64,000 nucleotides of DNA from Cocos nucifera (Eukaryota; Streptophyta; Magnoliopsida; Arecales; Arecaceae). Below, in pieces: positions 22,645 through 33,690 of the stretch; within the stretch, counting starts at the first letter, position 1; the number at the start of each line of letters is the position of its first letter. The notes beneath the pieces were generated by a model that saw only the letters and a list, made by a program, of their open reading frames with translations, was not told where the DNA came from and made no database searches. Position numbers and translations under genes: made by a program. The stretch covers positions 124,001-188,000 of the forward strand of contig QRFJ01000047.1 in NCBI GenBank assembly GCA_006176705.1. Direction: 5' to 3'.

Positions 22645-23204
22645 ATATACTTGATGCTCTGCTAAGCTCCTATTGGTGGCTGTCTTAGCCTCTCTACGTG
22701 CCTCTCATGCCACACGCACTATATTTTGCTTCACAGCACCTCAGGCCTTTAAATAGAATGAGAATCCTCTTCTCAGCAATTCGTAGGAGTCTTAACAAGG
22801 CTCTTTCTCCTAATATAAGTCGAACATGATCTTGATGAAGTCTTGAAATATTTTTCAATCTTCAAATCATGACCACAGCCCTCCATGGTCGCTGGATCCT
22901 ATGGTCCACGTGTAACTCTCATAGATTTTTTGGATTAATCACAATCCAAGTCCAAACAGAAAATTCCGTCCTATTTTATTTGCCTCCATCGAGCTGGCTC
23001 TATCAGAGATCGAGCTGGTTCGACCGCATCTTGCCTGAATACCTGCTTTCTATTTGCTTGAGAGGGCCAGCTTGACTGTGGTTCGAGCTAGCTCGATCTC
23101 AGTCCGAGCTAGCTTGATCCCATATTTGAGCTAGTTCGACTACTTGCTAATTTGATTCTTCTTTGCTATGGGTCGAATTCGAGTTATCAAATCCTATCAA
23201 GTCG

Positions 23205-24020
23205 TTCATGGTCCACTTTGTCAGTAGCAAGAGGCAACACCAGAGATTTGATTCTCTAGTATACATCAAGTAGAGGGAAGGAGAATCCCTTCGATCTTAT
23301 ATGAGCCTCTTTAACGTGGTCATCTTAAAAGTATGTGATCTAGATCAGTCGATTGTAATGACCATCCTGAAGGGCAAACTTTTCAGAAGAACGCTCTCCT
23401 CTTCTTACTAGAGAAGGCCTACCCAGAGGACTTTGTGGAAATGTTGGCTTAGGCCAAAAAATATATATCCGAGCTAGGAAGCCTTCGACATGCATGAAAC
23501 ATTGATCGATGCTGCTACTGAGGAGAAGAAAGAAGACCCAAAGCTCTCACCAAGGTGGGAAGATCCCCGAAGGAGTCAACCACAATCCAGGGACTCCACT
23601 CCGACATCGACGATCCAAGACTCCTCCTCAGAGCTAATGACCTAGAAGCCCTAGAGGACAATAATGCCCCTCACTGCCAAGGAGGTGCCTGTCACCATAA
23701 AGGAGGTTCATGAATTATACTTCTCTTAATGTATCCAAGAATTAGGTGCTCATGGAGATCCAAGAACAACTTTCCAAGGTGGGAAGGACACAATTGGATT
23801 AGTATAATTGAAGTAAGTACTATTTCTACCATCATAACCACAATCACAACACTGAGGATTGCATTCAATTTCAAGATGAAATTGAGAAGCTCATTCGACA
23901 TGGCCGACTAGATTGTTTCATTTAGCACAAGAGGGAGTAGCACGATGATTCATCAAGACCACCTCAGCTGCCAGAACCACCTGGGGAGGAGCTCGAAAAC
24001 TAACTAGCTATCGGGATGAT
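23205..24020 (+). pseudogene. Gypsy gag, 3' part
   Basis: This continues the gag broken at 18125. Fragments in shifting frames match the gag capsid region: HFVSSKRQHQRFDSLVYIK, RSYMSLFNVVILKVCDLDQS, AMTILK-like text, and FLLEKAYPEDFVEMLA. Later come a nucleocapsid-side segment near 23740 and an INAITGGH-like piece at 24017-24040 (MINAIT). Stops and frameshifts are frequent. The last recognisable gag-protease linker leads straight into the antisense gene. Confidence 0.7.
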
Positions 24021-25093
24021 CAATGCCATCACTGGGGGGCATGGCGGAAACGAGAACTAAAGGCCAAGGCTCTGAGGGCCTAGTCTGGGTAGGGGAAGCT
24101 AGTACTACCTCAGCTAGGGTGGATGAGATCCAAGGGGAAGGCGATCCCTTCTTCTATCCAGCTTCAACAATCCTTTGTTTCTTTTGGATTTTGGTGACGA
24201 CCAAAGTCTTTCTTTTCTTCATAGTATTTTTCTTCAATAATTCAAGCTCCTTGGGCCTCATATCTACAACAAGCCGAAGCAAGTCATTAAAAAAAAAAAT
24301 AGAATAGAGAGAAGGAGAGAATGTAGATCGGATCGACTCTCACCTCGGGGGTCAATCGGGCTGAGACCAATGTTAAAGAGGGTCTACTTTGATAGCAACT
24401 ATTTTAGTGATGAAATTTTATATTCCCACAAAGCCTTGAAGCATTGAGTGTCCTCTTTCTCCAGCACTGGGATCTAACAGACTCCCTCGATCAACCCTAA
24501 TGTCTGAATCCCTGATCTATAATGGAGGTTATAATACAAATAAAAAATATTCCTTCCACCCATGGATCGAGGAAGGAGCTTCCTTAATCAGAGGAGCGAC
24601 CCCTCGCTGAGGGGAGAAAAACACCAGTCCTTGATGTAACGGTGCCTCTTGATGGTGAAGAAAGATTGAAAAAGAGAGATAGTTGGCCAAACTTCGGCCA
24701 AAAGCAAATGGCAAGAAAACTACAAATGAAATGAAATGAGTTTGGCACAACCGAACTCAAAGACATGTTGAAGAATTTGAAAAGCTCGACAATAAATGGG
24801 TGACGAGGTAACCTAAGTCCTACTCGAAGTGCCTCCTCATATAGTCCAAGCCAACCTGGGAGAGGATCGCAAATTCGACCACTAACTCCCAAGAGTTCCA
24901 ACTTGAACTCGAAGGGGATCCCGTACTAAACTCAGATTAGACTCAACTCATCTGGGTCCAGTACATATAAAAAATGTCCAGGCAAAAAGTACTCTTCAGT
25001 CTCGTGCTTGACACCCAACCTTATAAGACTATTCCTCAAGGAAGGAGAAGAACCAGAGGACCAATCTTCGGTGGAGCTCTTCGGTCCAGCCAT
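24021..25093 (-). pseudogene. Antisense accessory gene of gypsy, Transposase_28-like
   Basis: The gene lies opposite to gag. An ATG at 25093 starts MAGPKSSTEDWSSGSSPSLR. After a stop and a frameshift, the piece 24901-24584 carries the hallmark of the Pfam family Transposase_28 (putative gypsy-type transposon): RICDPLPGWLGLYEEALRVG, RLPRHPFIVELFKFF, VPNSFHFICSFLAICFWPKF. A second block, 24290-24170, encodes DMRPKELELLKKNTMKKRKT after what looks like a spliced junction. It is homologous in order and content to the antisense gene at 56860-59182, which begins MAGRGSSSRGP. It is broken by stops, and the C-terminal coiled coil is deleted. Confidence 0.75.
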
Positions 25094-25704
25094 TTGAAGA
25101 TGCAAATGATGAATGGACAAAGAAGATGAGTGGAAAGGAAAGTAAGGGAGCAGGAGCCAAAAGCGGTGGAAAGAAAGATGGGATCAAAGGAACGGATGAA
25201 GATGGATTGGAGAAATGCTTAGGGAACCAACCTTCAGATAAACATGTGACAGAGATAGTTGGAGCAGATAGCTGGAGTTGCCAAGGGAGTCCAGGAACTA
25301 CCACTAATGCAAAGCTTGAAGGAGGAGCTGAAAGGTAAAAATAAAAGGAACAATCCCTTATTTATAGACACCTCAGAGTAATAGATTTAGACATCGGTTC
25401 AATTGGGGCCATCGGATGATCGCCACTTGGTGCGATCTCATTGGTCCAACAAACCCTTGAGATGGCTCATTTAAAAAAGCATACCTAAAATGGTGCATGC
25501 AATGCTTTGGATTTAACACACCCCTTAATGGCGGCCCCTCTAATTATGATAGTTCTTCGATGCAATGATTTGCCTTGCCCAAGCATCATGGACATGCCAT
25601 TAACTAGGGGACCAAGTGTCTGACACGTGTCTTCGACGAATCTGATCTAATGTACTCCCTTTGCTCGACCCAATTCTTGCTCGAACTTGGGAGTAGGGGG
25701 CATG
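25094..25704 (+). other. Gypsy 3' untranslated region and polypurine tract
   Basis: Non-coding sequence between the antisense gene start and the 3' LTR. It would hold the promoter of the antisense gene; no clear TATA box was identified. It ends in ACTTGGGAGTAGGGGGCATG at 25685-25704, the polypurine tract directly before the LTR. The short frames here have no family resemblance. Confidence 0.6.
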
Positions 25705-26413
25705 TGTTATAGGTAGAAAATCTTTTCTTCCTAAGCCAAAGACCTGGTGAGCAAAGGTCGATATTGACCCCTTCTTCAGCTGACGACCCTTGCTTCAGCT
25801 GATTGTTGTTTCTGCCGACCCCTTCTTCAGCTGACGACCCTTGCTTCAGTCGATTGTTGTTTTCACTGCCCTTTCTTCAGCTGATGATCCTTGCTTCAAC
25901 CAACTATTGTTCTTACCGATCCAAGATTTCTCGATCAGCCTCAATTCGCATATTTGAAAAGATTGACCAGGGTACCTTGCGCATCTTTTCAAAGCATGCG
26001 ATCATTGGAATAGTTGGCCATAAAGCAGATAAGACAATAATAATTGCTAAATCCCAGGAGCTCAGGTCAAAAATCTTGGAGTAGTACACTTGAAGCGGTC
26101 AGGATGGCCTCAAACAACTCTTTCCTCTTATAGCTCTCGTTTTGTCCATAAATAGAGGCTTACGGGAGACCCCCAAGATACGCAATCTCTCTTGTGCGTC
26201 CTTTCCTATTTATTCTAGATTTGTGACCGGAGTGTCAAAGGGTCTCCACCCGAGCCTATCTGCATTAGGAACTTATTTTATAGATCTAGCTATTGCGGTC
26301 CTGTGGTCACCATTCAACTCCAGTCAACCCAACTCAAATCAAAAATCTATAGTGGTCCTATGGTTGCCATTCAACTCCAATCAACCCGGCTCAAATCAAA
26401 AATCTACAGCAAC

Positions 26414-26414
<1 letters not shown>
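25705..26414 (+). repeat. Gypsy 3' LTR
   Basis: A 710-base LTR from TGTTATAGG to CAGCAACA. A unit of about 57 bases around CTTCTTCAGCTGACGACCCTTGC is present three times at 25770-25900. Near its end a 60-base segment (GTGGTCCTATGGTTGCC and variants) is duplicated at 26290-26400. The last 280 bases match the 5' LTR piece at 17105-17319. Confidence 0.85.

Positions 26415-26416
<2 letters not shown>

Positions 26417-26472
<56 letters not shown>
26417..26472. repeat. (AT)n microsatellite
   Basis: About 27 uninterrupted AT dinucleotides lie directly next to the gypsy LTR end. The YIYIYI-type frames here are artefacts of this repeat. Confidence 0.95.
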
Positions 26473-26475
<3 letters not shown>

Positions 26476-26708
26476 TTTCATATTTAGGGTCTGCTTGGAT
26501 GCTTGCGCACATTTATCTAAAACTAAGGATACATTAGACTGGGAAAGAGAAGGAAGTGCTGTTGAAAGAAACCAGATCATTGTAATCGGGGGTATCACAG
26601 AGCATACAATCCCTTGAAATGCAAATAAATTAGATCACCTCAGGAATGGAATCCATAATCTCGATTTTGCGAAATTCCATGCTTCGAGCTTCTACATCTC
26701 AGCAAAAG

Positions 26709-26751
<43 letters not shown>

Positions 26752-26922
26752 TTTGTTGCCTTCTCATCTCAAATTCTAAGGTATCTATGGAAAAGAAAAT
26801 TTACACGCATGGTTGGACTTAGGCTGGACCCAAGTCATAGAGAACTAATTTATCTGCAAGGAATTGGCCTAGCTTGCTTGGATCTCTTGGCATGCATGCG
26901 GGTGCAAAGGATCTACACTCAT
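26473..26922. other. Unassigned sequence with (CT)n microsatellite
   Basis: No gene or element could be recognised. A perfect (CT) run of about 18-19 units lies at 26711-26747. The rest is of ordinary composition and might be host intergenic DNA. Confidence 0.5.
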
Positions 26923-27259
26923 TAGGGATGGCAATGGATCGGGTATGGGGTGGATCGGCCCATATCTAAAAATTTCATATCCATACTTACCCCGTATCCG
27001 TCTCGGGTCGGATCCAGTCAGATCAAGTAAAGGTGCGGGTTAAGTCAGATTGGATCAGGTATATACAAATAATATAAAAGCATCATAATTTTGAATTAAG
27101 GATATGTATTATGGTTATCTTGGGTTAGATTTGCGTCGGAATAAATCATTATTCGTATCTGATCCGAATCTATTTTGGATATTTTTTTTAGAGCACATAC
27201 CCATCCTGAGTTTCAATTAGATTTGGTACCTGACAGATTAGATAAAATTGCCACTCCTA
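26923..27259. mobile_element. hAT-type MITE with 8-base duplication
   Basis: A 337-base element has imperfect terminal inverted repeats TAGGGATGGCAAT and ATTGCCACTCCTA (11 of 13 pair). It is flanked by a perfect 8-base direct repeat ACACTCAT at 26915-26922 and 27260-27267. The 8-base duplication and the TAGGG-type ends are those of hAT elements. The interior is rich in GGATCGGGT/GATCCGA motifs and codes for nothing, so it is non-autonomous. Confidence 0.9.
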
Positions 27260-27267
27260 ACACTCAT

Positions 27268-28164
27268 ACCTTAAGTCGACGTAGTCAGGAGTTTCCATAT
27301 CTACTAGATCGATGTGTAAGTTAAATATCTAAATATAAAGAAAGATCATTCATCAGAGGAACCCATGTGATGAAGGACCATTGAACCTTAGAAGAATAGT
27401 AGGGCTACATTGAAAACAATGTTTGGACGAGCTTAAAGGGCAATCCTTTAAGATTCATGCTAAGGTAAGATGGTGAGATGAAATACACTCCGGAAGACTA
27501 TCAGACTGATAAGCACTTCTTCAAAGAAGAATATAAGGTGATATTAATTTAGGTGTTCAGTGAGATATAACTTTAAAGCTCATAGAAGCCACTTTAAGAA
27601 AAGGCATCTAAAATATCCAAAAAACCTTCACTTGCACCAATATAATTGAAATTTTTATGTAAGACCACTTCTATGATGTCCCCTATTGAGTTAACTTTCC
27701 AACGCACATTGAATCACCCAAAATGAAGGTTGGATTAGGAAGTTAATGATAATTTTGCAAAGACAAATTTCTAAAAGATTATGAAAATACCATTCGATGG
27801 TGGATGATTTTTTTTTTAAAAAAATTATCTAAATTTCTATATTTTTTTCTTCTAGTGTTAATGAGTTAGAAGTCAAGTGGGACTTATGAATTTATTTTTA
27901 CTATTTATTTGATATTTATCTCTTTATTTTCTTTGAAATCTGTATCCCACATGAACATAGGAAAGTCCAATGGAGATATAAATAGGCTTTGGTTGTGCTA
28001 TTTTTTGAAGTTCTTTGATTCCTTGTCCAGGGTGATTTCTTTCTTGTTGTGATATGAGAGCACCATCCCGCAAGGGCTGATCAATGCGAGGCCAAAAGTT
28101 TCAATCTTAGACGGGTTGAAGGTGCGAAGTTGAAGGGTAGGCCAGTAGTTATCCCATCTTCAAG
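27268..28164. other. Unassigned, possibly an old LTR remnant
   Basis: No coding region is supported. Phrases such as CCAACGCACATTGAATCACC and the downstream GGAGATATAAATAGGCTTTG resemble the U3/R parts of gypsy LTRs of the Del/Tekay type, but no boundaries or partner LTR are visible. The call is weak. Confidence 0.3.
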
Positions 28165-28169
28165 TTTGC

Positions 28170-28326
28170 TAATGCTTGTCGTTACAACATAAATAAAAAT
28201 TAAACCTGATCCTACTATGGGTTAGAATAGTGGTGAATCGGATGTCGATTTTCTCAAAGATCGTGGCTAAGTTATGTTTAATTTTAATTAATAAAATAAA
28301 ATTTTAAATTAATTTATAAAGCAAAA
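28170..28326 (-). mobile_element. Solo Athila-like LTR, left piece (continues at 39034)
   Basis: The 3' end of a minus-strand LTR. On the minus strand the end reads TAACGACAAGCATTA, comparable to ACAAGTAGTCA in the LTR at 20909-22509. The flanking pentamer TTTGC at 28165-28169 recurs at 40813-40817 beyond the other piece, a perfect target-site duplication 12.6 kb apart. The LTR was split by the gypsy at 28327-39028. Confidence 0.85.
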
Positions 28327-29278
28327 TGTTGGGGATAAATCCATTTCCGTCGAAGTCTAGCTAAATGTTCAGTCTCAGAGTGATTTTGGATAAACTTCTA
28401 TGCTTTATTATACTTGGTGGATCCCCTGCAGTCAAAGCAGCCGAACTCCTCATCTCCAAGCGGTCAGCCCTTCTATGGTCAAACTTCATTCGGACGAATT
28501 TGAACAGTGGAAGCAGTTGCATAGGCGCAAATGGCCTAACCTGACCGACTTGGAAACTGACCGGACTTCTCGAGCAAACTTCTTTCGAACTTCTCCAGTA
28601 GTCGAACTGCTTCCAGACTTCTCCAACGAACTCTTTCCAAACTTCTCCAGCGAACTCCTTCCGGACTTCTCCAATAGTCGAACTTCTTCTGGACTTCTCC
28701 AACAGCTGAACTCCTTCCGAACTCCTCCAGTGGCTGAACTCCTTCCAAACTCCTCCCAGTCAAACTTTCCGCAGTCATCTCCGCACAAATTCGGCTCCAC
28801 ACAGCACAAATCAACTCACCCATAGATCGCTTAAGAGGAGTCCGAGTTATTGATGTAACTCAAAGATTCGTCGCCAACTGATGCCTACTCCTTCGAACTT
28901 CGACTATTAAATCTCAACGGACTGGCACGTCACGACAACAGACACTACCCTCCGTAACAAACTCCACGTGGCCCCGAACAGTCCACTACCAAGCGGTTAT
29001 GGCTATCACTATCAGTTTGTTATAGGCTCCGCCTATATAAGAGACCATCCAGATACGCTTTCTTCTCTAAGCTCTCATCTTCTACTTAAAACTCTGCTCT
29101 AAATTTTTCTAAGCACTCCATTTTTGTTGGCCGAAAGAGCTAACTTGATCGTCGGAGGATCTTGCCGGAGCCACCACCTCCAACTCTGGATGAGACTTAT
29201 TTTGCAGATCACCGATGGCGACCTCGTCTTCTCTGACTCCAGCTTTAAATCCGATGTCAACCAGATTTTTCACCAACA
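28327..29278 (+). repeat. Gypsy 5' LTR
   Basis: A 952-base LTR from TGTTGGGGATAAATCC to TCACCAACA. U3 contains an imperfect tandem repeat of about 30 bases based on GAACTTCTCCAGTAGTCGAA (about 28560-28760). A TATA box TATATAA lies at 29034-29040. It aligns along its length with the LTR at 38134-39028. Long antisense frames across the repeat are artefacts. Confidence 0.9.
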
Positions 29279-29280
29279 GA

Positions 29281-29297
29281 ATTGATGCTAGAGGAAG
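29281..29297 (+). promoter_or_regulatory. Gypsy primer-binding site
   Basis: TTGATGCTAGAGGAAGG starts two bases after the LTR end. It is a one-base decayed form of TTGGCGCTAGAGGAAGG seen at the related element (complement of 54823-54839). I do not assign the priming tRNA from memory. Confidence 0.7.
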
Positions 29298-29489
29298 GAT
29301 AATGATTTTCTTGTTCTTAAAAGAGTGCTCAGCAAAAATCTCCATTCTTCTCCTCCATAGTTCTCCTTCTTGGAAAGGATGCCCCTCCGGAAGGCTTCAA
29401 CCCGACAGTCGACGACATCCACGGTCAGATTCCATCCAAATTTGCCTGCCCTTGCTTCTTCTCTGGTAACTCAAGCTCCACCTGTAACA

Positions 29490-31065
29490 ATGGTGGATGC
29501 GGAGCAGTTCAACCTATTAGTGCAGCAGGTTCGCGGCCTCACGAAAGCAATGCAGGCCATGCGGTAGCAGCAGTCTTTGGTGTCGATTTAGCCGGAACAG
29601 ACTTCTTTGGAACCCCATGATCTGATCTGGGGGCGGTCGACTTGGGCTTGTCGGTTGGTAACCTCTAAAAAGGAGAAGCAGAGGGCTGAGAGCTCCTGCT
29701 TTGATCATGACTCTACCCCTGGAGGAACTTTGCCCCTATTTGGCCAAAAGATCTTTGAGATCCGTGATCAAGAGGATTTGGATCGAAAATTATAAGAGAT
29801 GAATCGGCAAATCAAAGAACTCCACTGTGCTCCTTCCTCCCATGGTAATGACATCTATACCGACCCTTCTTTTTCTCACTGCATCATGTAGGAACCGATC
29901 CTGTCGAACTTCAAGCTCTCCTAATTCGAGAGCTACGATGGGACCTTCGATCTAGTTGACCATCTGGAGGCCTTTCAGATAATAATGGTACTCCATGGCA
30001 TATCCGATGCCATCCTGTGCTGAGCTTTCCCATCTATTTTGAAAAGAGCAGTCAGAAATTGGTACTCAACCCTCAAGCCGAATACCATCTTCTCTTTTGA
30101 TCAGATGAGCCATCAGTTTGCGGCTTATTTTATTAGTAGCCACTGTCTCAAGTGAGACTCGGAATCCCTCATTAACATCAAGCAGCAAGAGAGAGAATCC
30201 ATTCGAGCTTTTGTCAACCATTTTAATGCTGCTGCGCTGGAGGTCCGAAATCTGGACCAATCTATTGCAATGATTAGGTTAAAGGATGATTTTCAAAAGA
30301 ATAATCTACTATTTTTTCTAGAGAAAAAGTATTCCAAAAATTTTGCCAATATGCTGGCTCGGGTTGAGGGGTATGCTCGAACGAAAGAGGCCTTCAAGGC
30401 CAAGGACAATGAAGTCATTGAAGAGTGACGAATTGGCAAGTCGGACAGACCCGCTGAGAAAGAAAAGTCGAGTGAAGCTCGGTCGTGCTCTCGAACTCTT
30501 TCTGAGCACAAGCGAGCTCGAATTTCTCCTCAGGCTTGAAGGCAAGGAAGCCTTGACGAAAACACGATGGGGCTCCCCCCTCCGAAGGTTCCATAATTAT
30601 GCCCCTCTCAATGCTCTAAAAATGCAAGTACTTATGGAGATCAAGGAGCAACTGCTTAGGCCAAAGAGGATGCACTCTCACCTCGACAAGCATAATTCTA
30701 ACAAGTATTGCCTCTATCATCATGACCATGATTATGATACAGAAGAGTGTATCCAGCTCTAAGATGAGATCAAGGAGCTCATCAAATGAGGCAGACTCAG
30801 TCGATTCCTACGACGTCGGCTCGAAGGGTAGGAAGATCGATCGAGGGCACTGCTACAATCAGAACCACCAAGAAGAAAGGAGCAAGGGCCAGATTGACCA
30901 TCCCTCGGCATCATCAACATCATCTCTGGGGGACTTCGATGAGAGGAGGCTAGTGGACCAGCAGAATCTGAAAAGAGATGGAGAACTGAGGAGCCCATTG
31001 CTTTCACCAATGAAGATGCCCAAGGAGTTCAATTCCCGCAAAATAACATGATTGTAATCTCTTTA
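29490..31065 (+). pseudogene. Gypsy gag polyprotein, broken
   Basis: It begins MVDAEQFNLLVQQVRGLTKA at 29490. Then come DPSFSHCIM, FKLS, ESYDGTFDLVDHLEAFQ, then the capsid region: TIFSFDQMSHQFAAYF, SSHCLK, NIKQQERESIRAFVNHFNAA, LEVRNLDQSIAM and NLLFFLEKKYSKNFANML. A basic region and a nucleocapsid-side segment (HHDHDYDTEECIQL) follow. Several TAG/TGA stops and frameshifts disable it. Gag would form the virus-like particle core. The sequence ends in a linker (NNMIVISLNIAD) that is cut by the insertion at 31078. Confidence 0.85.
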
Positions 31066-31077
31066 AACATTGCCGAC

Positions 31078-32701
31078 TGATAGGTACGCGGTGCTGTCGT
31101 TAAGACACCGTGTTTATCAGTTTAATCCGACTTCTTAAAATCATTAAAATTGCGTAGATAGTAGTGAGTCGGGTCGAATCCACAGGGAAGGTAGTGTTTT
31201 TAGATTTGAAGTTTTTAATTTTATAAAAAAAAAAAAAAAAAAAAAGAATTTTAAGATCAAAAGTGAAGTCGGAAAATAAAAAGCGAAAATTAAAAGATGC
31301 AGAGATTTAAACTTGGTACTAAGATCTACTAATTAGATCTTAGCATCTACTTGCAATAAAAAAAATAATAATTAACTTATAGAAATTAAATTATAATAAA
31401 AATTAAAAGTAAGAAATTAAAATATAAAAATAAAATTTTTATTAATTAAAATTTTAGAATTTAAATACATATAAATTTAAAAAAAATAAAATAGCCTGAT
31501 CTCTGATCTTGGATCGGCATTGGCAGAAAGATGGTGTAGAAGCTCGGCTCTTCTTCTCGGCACCCGTTGCTTCGAAGCAGCCTTTAACCCATAGCCTGGC
31601 TTCGCCCTGTACCAAAGCTTCACCTTGATCGGAGATATTGATTTTCTGATGGCCTGGGGTCCTTTTTATAGAGCTAGGAGGGCTGGATATTTTTTCTAAA
31701 GGCAATATGGGACTAATAGCCTTTGTAATCATCAAAATACAAAGAAATTTGGATAAAATTTGAATCAAAATAGCTCTGATATGACTCTGATAAATCTGAT
31801 AAAATCCAGCCGTTCAACAGGAATCCAACGGTCCAAAAATCATCAAAATCGGATGCAGATAAGCTCAGATCGGGTCGGATTAAATTCTGGCCGTTGGATC
31901 GCGCTTGATCGAGGAAATCTGGCCGCAAATCGCGCTTCGGGAGTCTTGATCACCGCCGGCAGCATTCTGGACCGTCGGATCATCGCCTGGATCGAGCGCT
32001 GCCGATCCGATGGTGATCCGCGTGATGATGAATCTGAATAAAATTCGGAAGCAACCACAGCCGTCCGATCCTGACCGCAATCAACCGCAAACAACCACAT
32101 CCGTCCGATCGCGCAATAACTGTTCCCATGGACCGCGTGGACCGGCCGCACCGCACACCGCAACCAATCAGCGCCGCTGTTGTCGGACGAAAAGACTAAA
32201 TTACCCTTGTGAGCCGCGATAAATTTCTGTAGACCCTTAAGGGGTCTAGGTCCACCACGTGGCAATCTCTGATTCGCCGGAATTTGCTGAGCTGGCGGTC
32301 CACGCCTGGATCGTGGACCGGCTGATGGCTTCAACGGCTGAGTCGGCTTGATGGCTCGGCTTGGCTTGGTGGCTCGGCTTGCGGAGCCGGCTGAGCCGTT
32401 TTCTTTTTTTATTTAATTTTTATTTATTTTATATTTTTAAAAATTCATATCTTTTTCATTTTAGCTCCGTTTTACTTGAAATTTATTTCGTTGTGATCAA
32501 GAAAAATGAGCTCTTTCTATTGATAATAAAATTTTATTTTTTAATTTTTATTAATTTTTATTATTTTTTAATTAATTTTTTAATTAATAAAAATATGAAT
32601 TTTTTCAAAAATTATATATAAATTGATTATTAATTCTTAAAAATTAATATAAATTAATTAATAAATTAATACTTTTATTGGTGAATTTATGATACTTATC
32701 A
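31078..32701 (-). repeat. 3' LTR of the non-autonomous element
   Basis: A 1624-base LTR, complete. It matches 36597-38005 almost base for base apart from small indels, mainly single-base and in homopolymers. A GC-rich part (31860-32400) with sequences such as GTCCGATCGCGCAA makes long spurious frames on both strands. The 32400-32690 part is very AT-rich. Confidence 0.9.
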
Positions 32702-32733
32702 CACCCCCCAACTTAAGCTTTGCTCGTCCTCGA
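32702..32733 (-). promoter_or_regulatory. LTR-proximal polypurine tract and conserved upstream motif
   Basis: The minus strand reads CTCGAGGACGAGCAAAGCTT, then AAGTTGGGGGGTGTG, ending at the 3' LTR. G-rich polypurine tracts preceded by GAGGACGAGCAA are typical of plant gypsy 3' ends. It would prime plus-strand synthesis. Confidence 0.8.
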
Positions 32734-33008
32734 GTAAAGAAAGAATTTAGTTTTAAATACCTTTTAACTTTAGAGTTTCGAATTTTACCTAAGCAATTTT
32801 CAAAATGGCCATTGATATTCAGTAGAGCTTAAATGAGATATATCATTGGGGTATTAATACTTATCAATAGAAAAATTAAGTAAAGAACATTAAATTTTTC
32901 AGAACTTTTTCTAAATTATTCCACTTTTATCTCTGATTTGTCTAAACTTTCATATAGGCAGGTGTATTGCTACTTCCATCCTTCATTTATTAATTTTTAT
33001 TTTCACAT

Positions 33009-33081
33009 TGCCCACTTTTTGATGCGAATATCATTGCTTACTTAGGCAACGGGACCCGGTTACTCGGTGGGAAACCAATGT

Positions 33082-33113
<32 letters not shown>

Positions 33114-33365
33114 CGTTGTACCACTATTGAGTGTCTTAACTCCTTAAGCTTTCTATTTGATCCATGTAGCGAGTCTTGGGCCAATGACTCCCAAACCAGT
33201 TGGCTTTAGGGCACTAGGTATAGAATACCCCTCGGGCTTACTAGCTCGAATCAAATAGGCTACGAGTTAAGACTAGCTTTACAACGAGCTTCTTTGCCCT
33301 TCCCACCTTTTGACGCGAAACTCAATGCTTGCTTAGGCAAAGAGGCCCGGTTACTCAGTGAGAAG
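33009..33365 (-). repeat. Direct repeat pair in 3' UTR
   Basis: Two diverged copies of about 65 bases lie at 33009-33075 and 33300-33365. Both contain CCCAC(C)TTTTGA, GCTTRCTTAGGCAA and CCCGGTTACTC. Between them is a poly(T) run (33085-33111) and a third related half-site around 33225. They do not code. Confidence 0.75.
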
Positions 33366-33690
33366 TACTTGGAAACTATTTTATTAAAATAAATTTTTAT
33401 ATGAAGAAACGTATAGTTACCCTACACAAGCCTATAAAAAGTAGACTTTTCTTTGATGCTAGTAGAAATAATTAGAAATGCTCCAAGAAAAAATTTTTTT
33501 ATGTTCTAGACTTAACTCTTTATTGAATTTTCTTAATACTTGATTCCTCAATATCTCACAGATTCTCTGATCTGTGTATCAATTTTCTTTTAAAAATGCT
33601 TAGTTTAATTCGATTCTTAAGCATAATCAAGTATCTAAATACTAAATACTAACTTTTTCGAGGACTTAAAATTTTAAAATTTTTATTTTT

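Larger units (their letters stand above)
18131..23199 (-). mobile_element. Non-autonomous Ty1/copia, nested in gypsy gag
   Basis: A minus-strand copia lies exactly between two copies of AGTCG (18126-18130 and 23200-23204), a perfect target-site duplication inside gag. LTRs are 18131-19025 (895 bases) and 20578-23199 (about 886 bases after removing a nested insertion). The internal region is 1.55 kb and holds gag, zinc-knuckle and protease-region relics but no integrase or RT. The LTRs start TGTTAG and end CTAACA in the better-preserved copy. Confidence 0.9.
20578..23199 (-). repeat. copia 5' LTR, split by an Athila-like LTR
   Basis: The two halves, 20578-20908 and 22645-23199, align without a gap to the intact LTR at 18131-19025. 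The break falls after GCAGGC, and the sequence resumes at TGTATATACTTGATGC, equivalent to TGCACGTACTCGGTACT in the other LTR. Confidence 0.85.
17105..26414 (+). mobile_element. Tat-type gypsy, gag plus antisense gene, no pol
   Basis: A plus-strand element with a truncated 5' LTR (17105-17319), gag split by a copia insertion, then directly the antisense accessory gene, 3' UTR, polypurine tract and a full 3' LTR (25705-26414). Protease, RT, RNase H and integrase are absent between about 24020 and 24040. Net of the nested copia (18131-23199), the element is about 4.2 kb. It could have moved only with pol supplied by an autonomous relative. Confidence 0.8.

Noticed and set aside
26303..26617. Frames with YIYIYI repeats
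   Set aside because: They are pure translation of the (AT)n microsatellite.
31843..32334. 163-codon minus-strand frame in the GC-rich LTR part
   Set aside because: It is inside an LTR, overlaps plus-strand frames, and the partner LTR copy at 37343-37831 is broken by indels; there is no domain.
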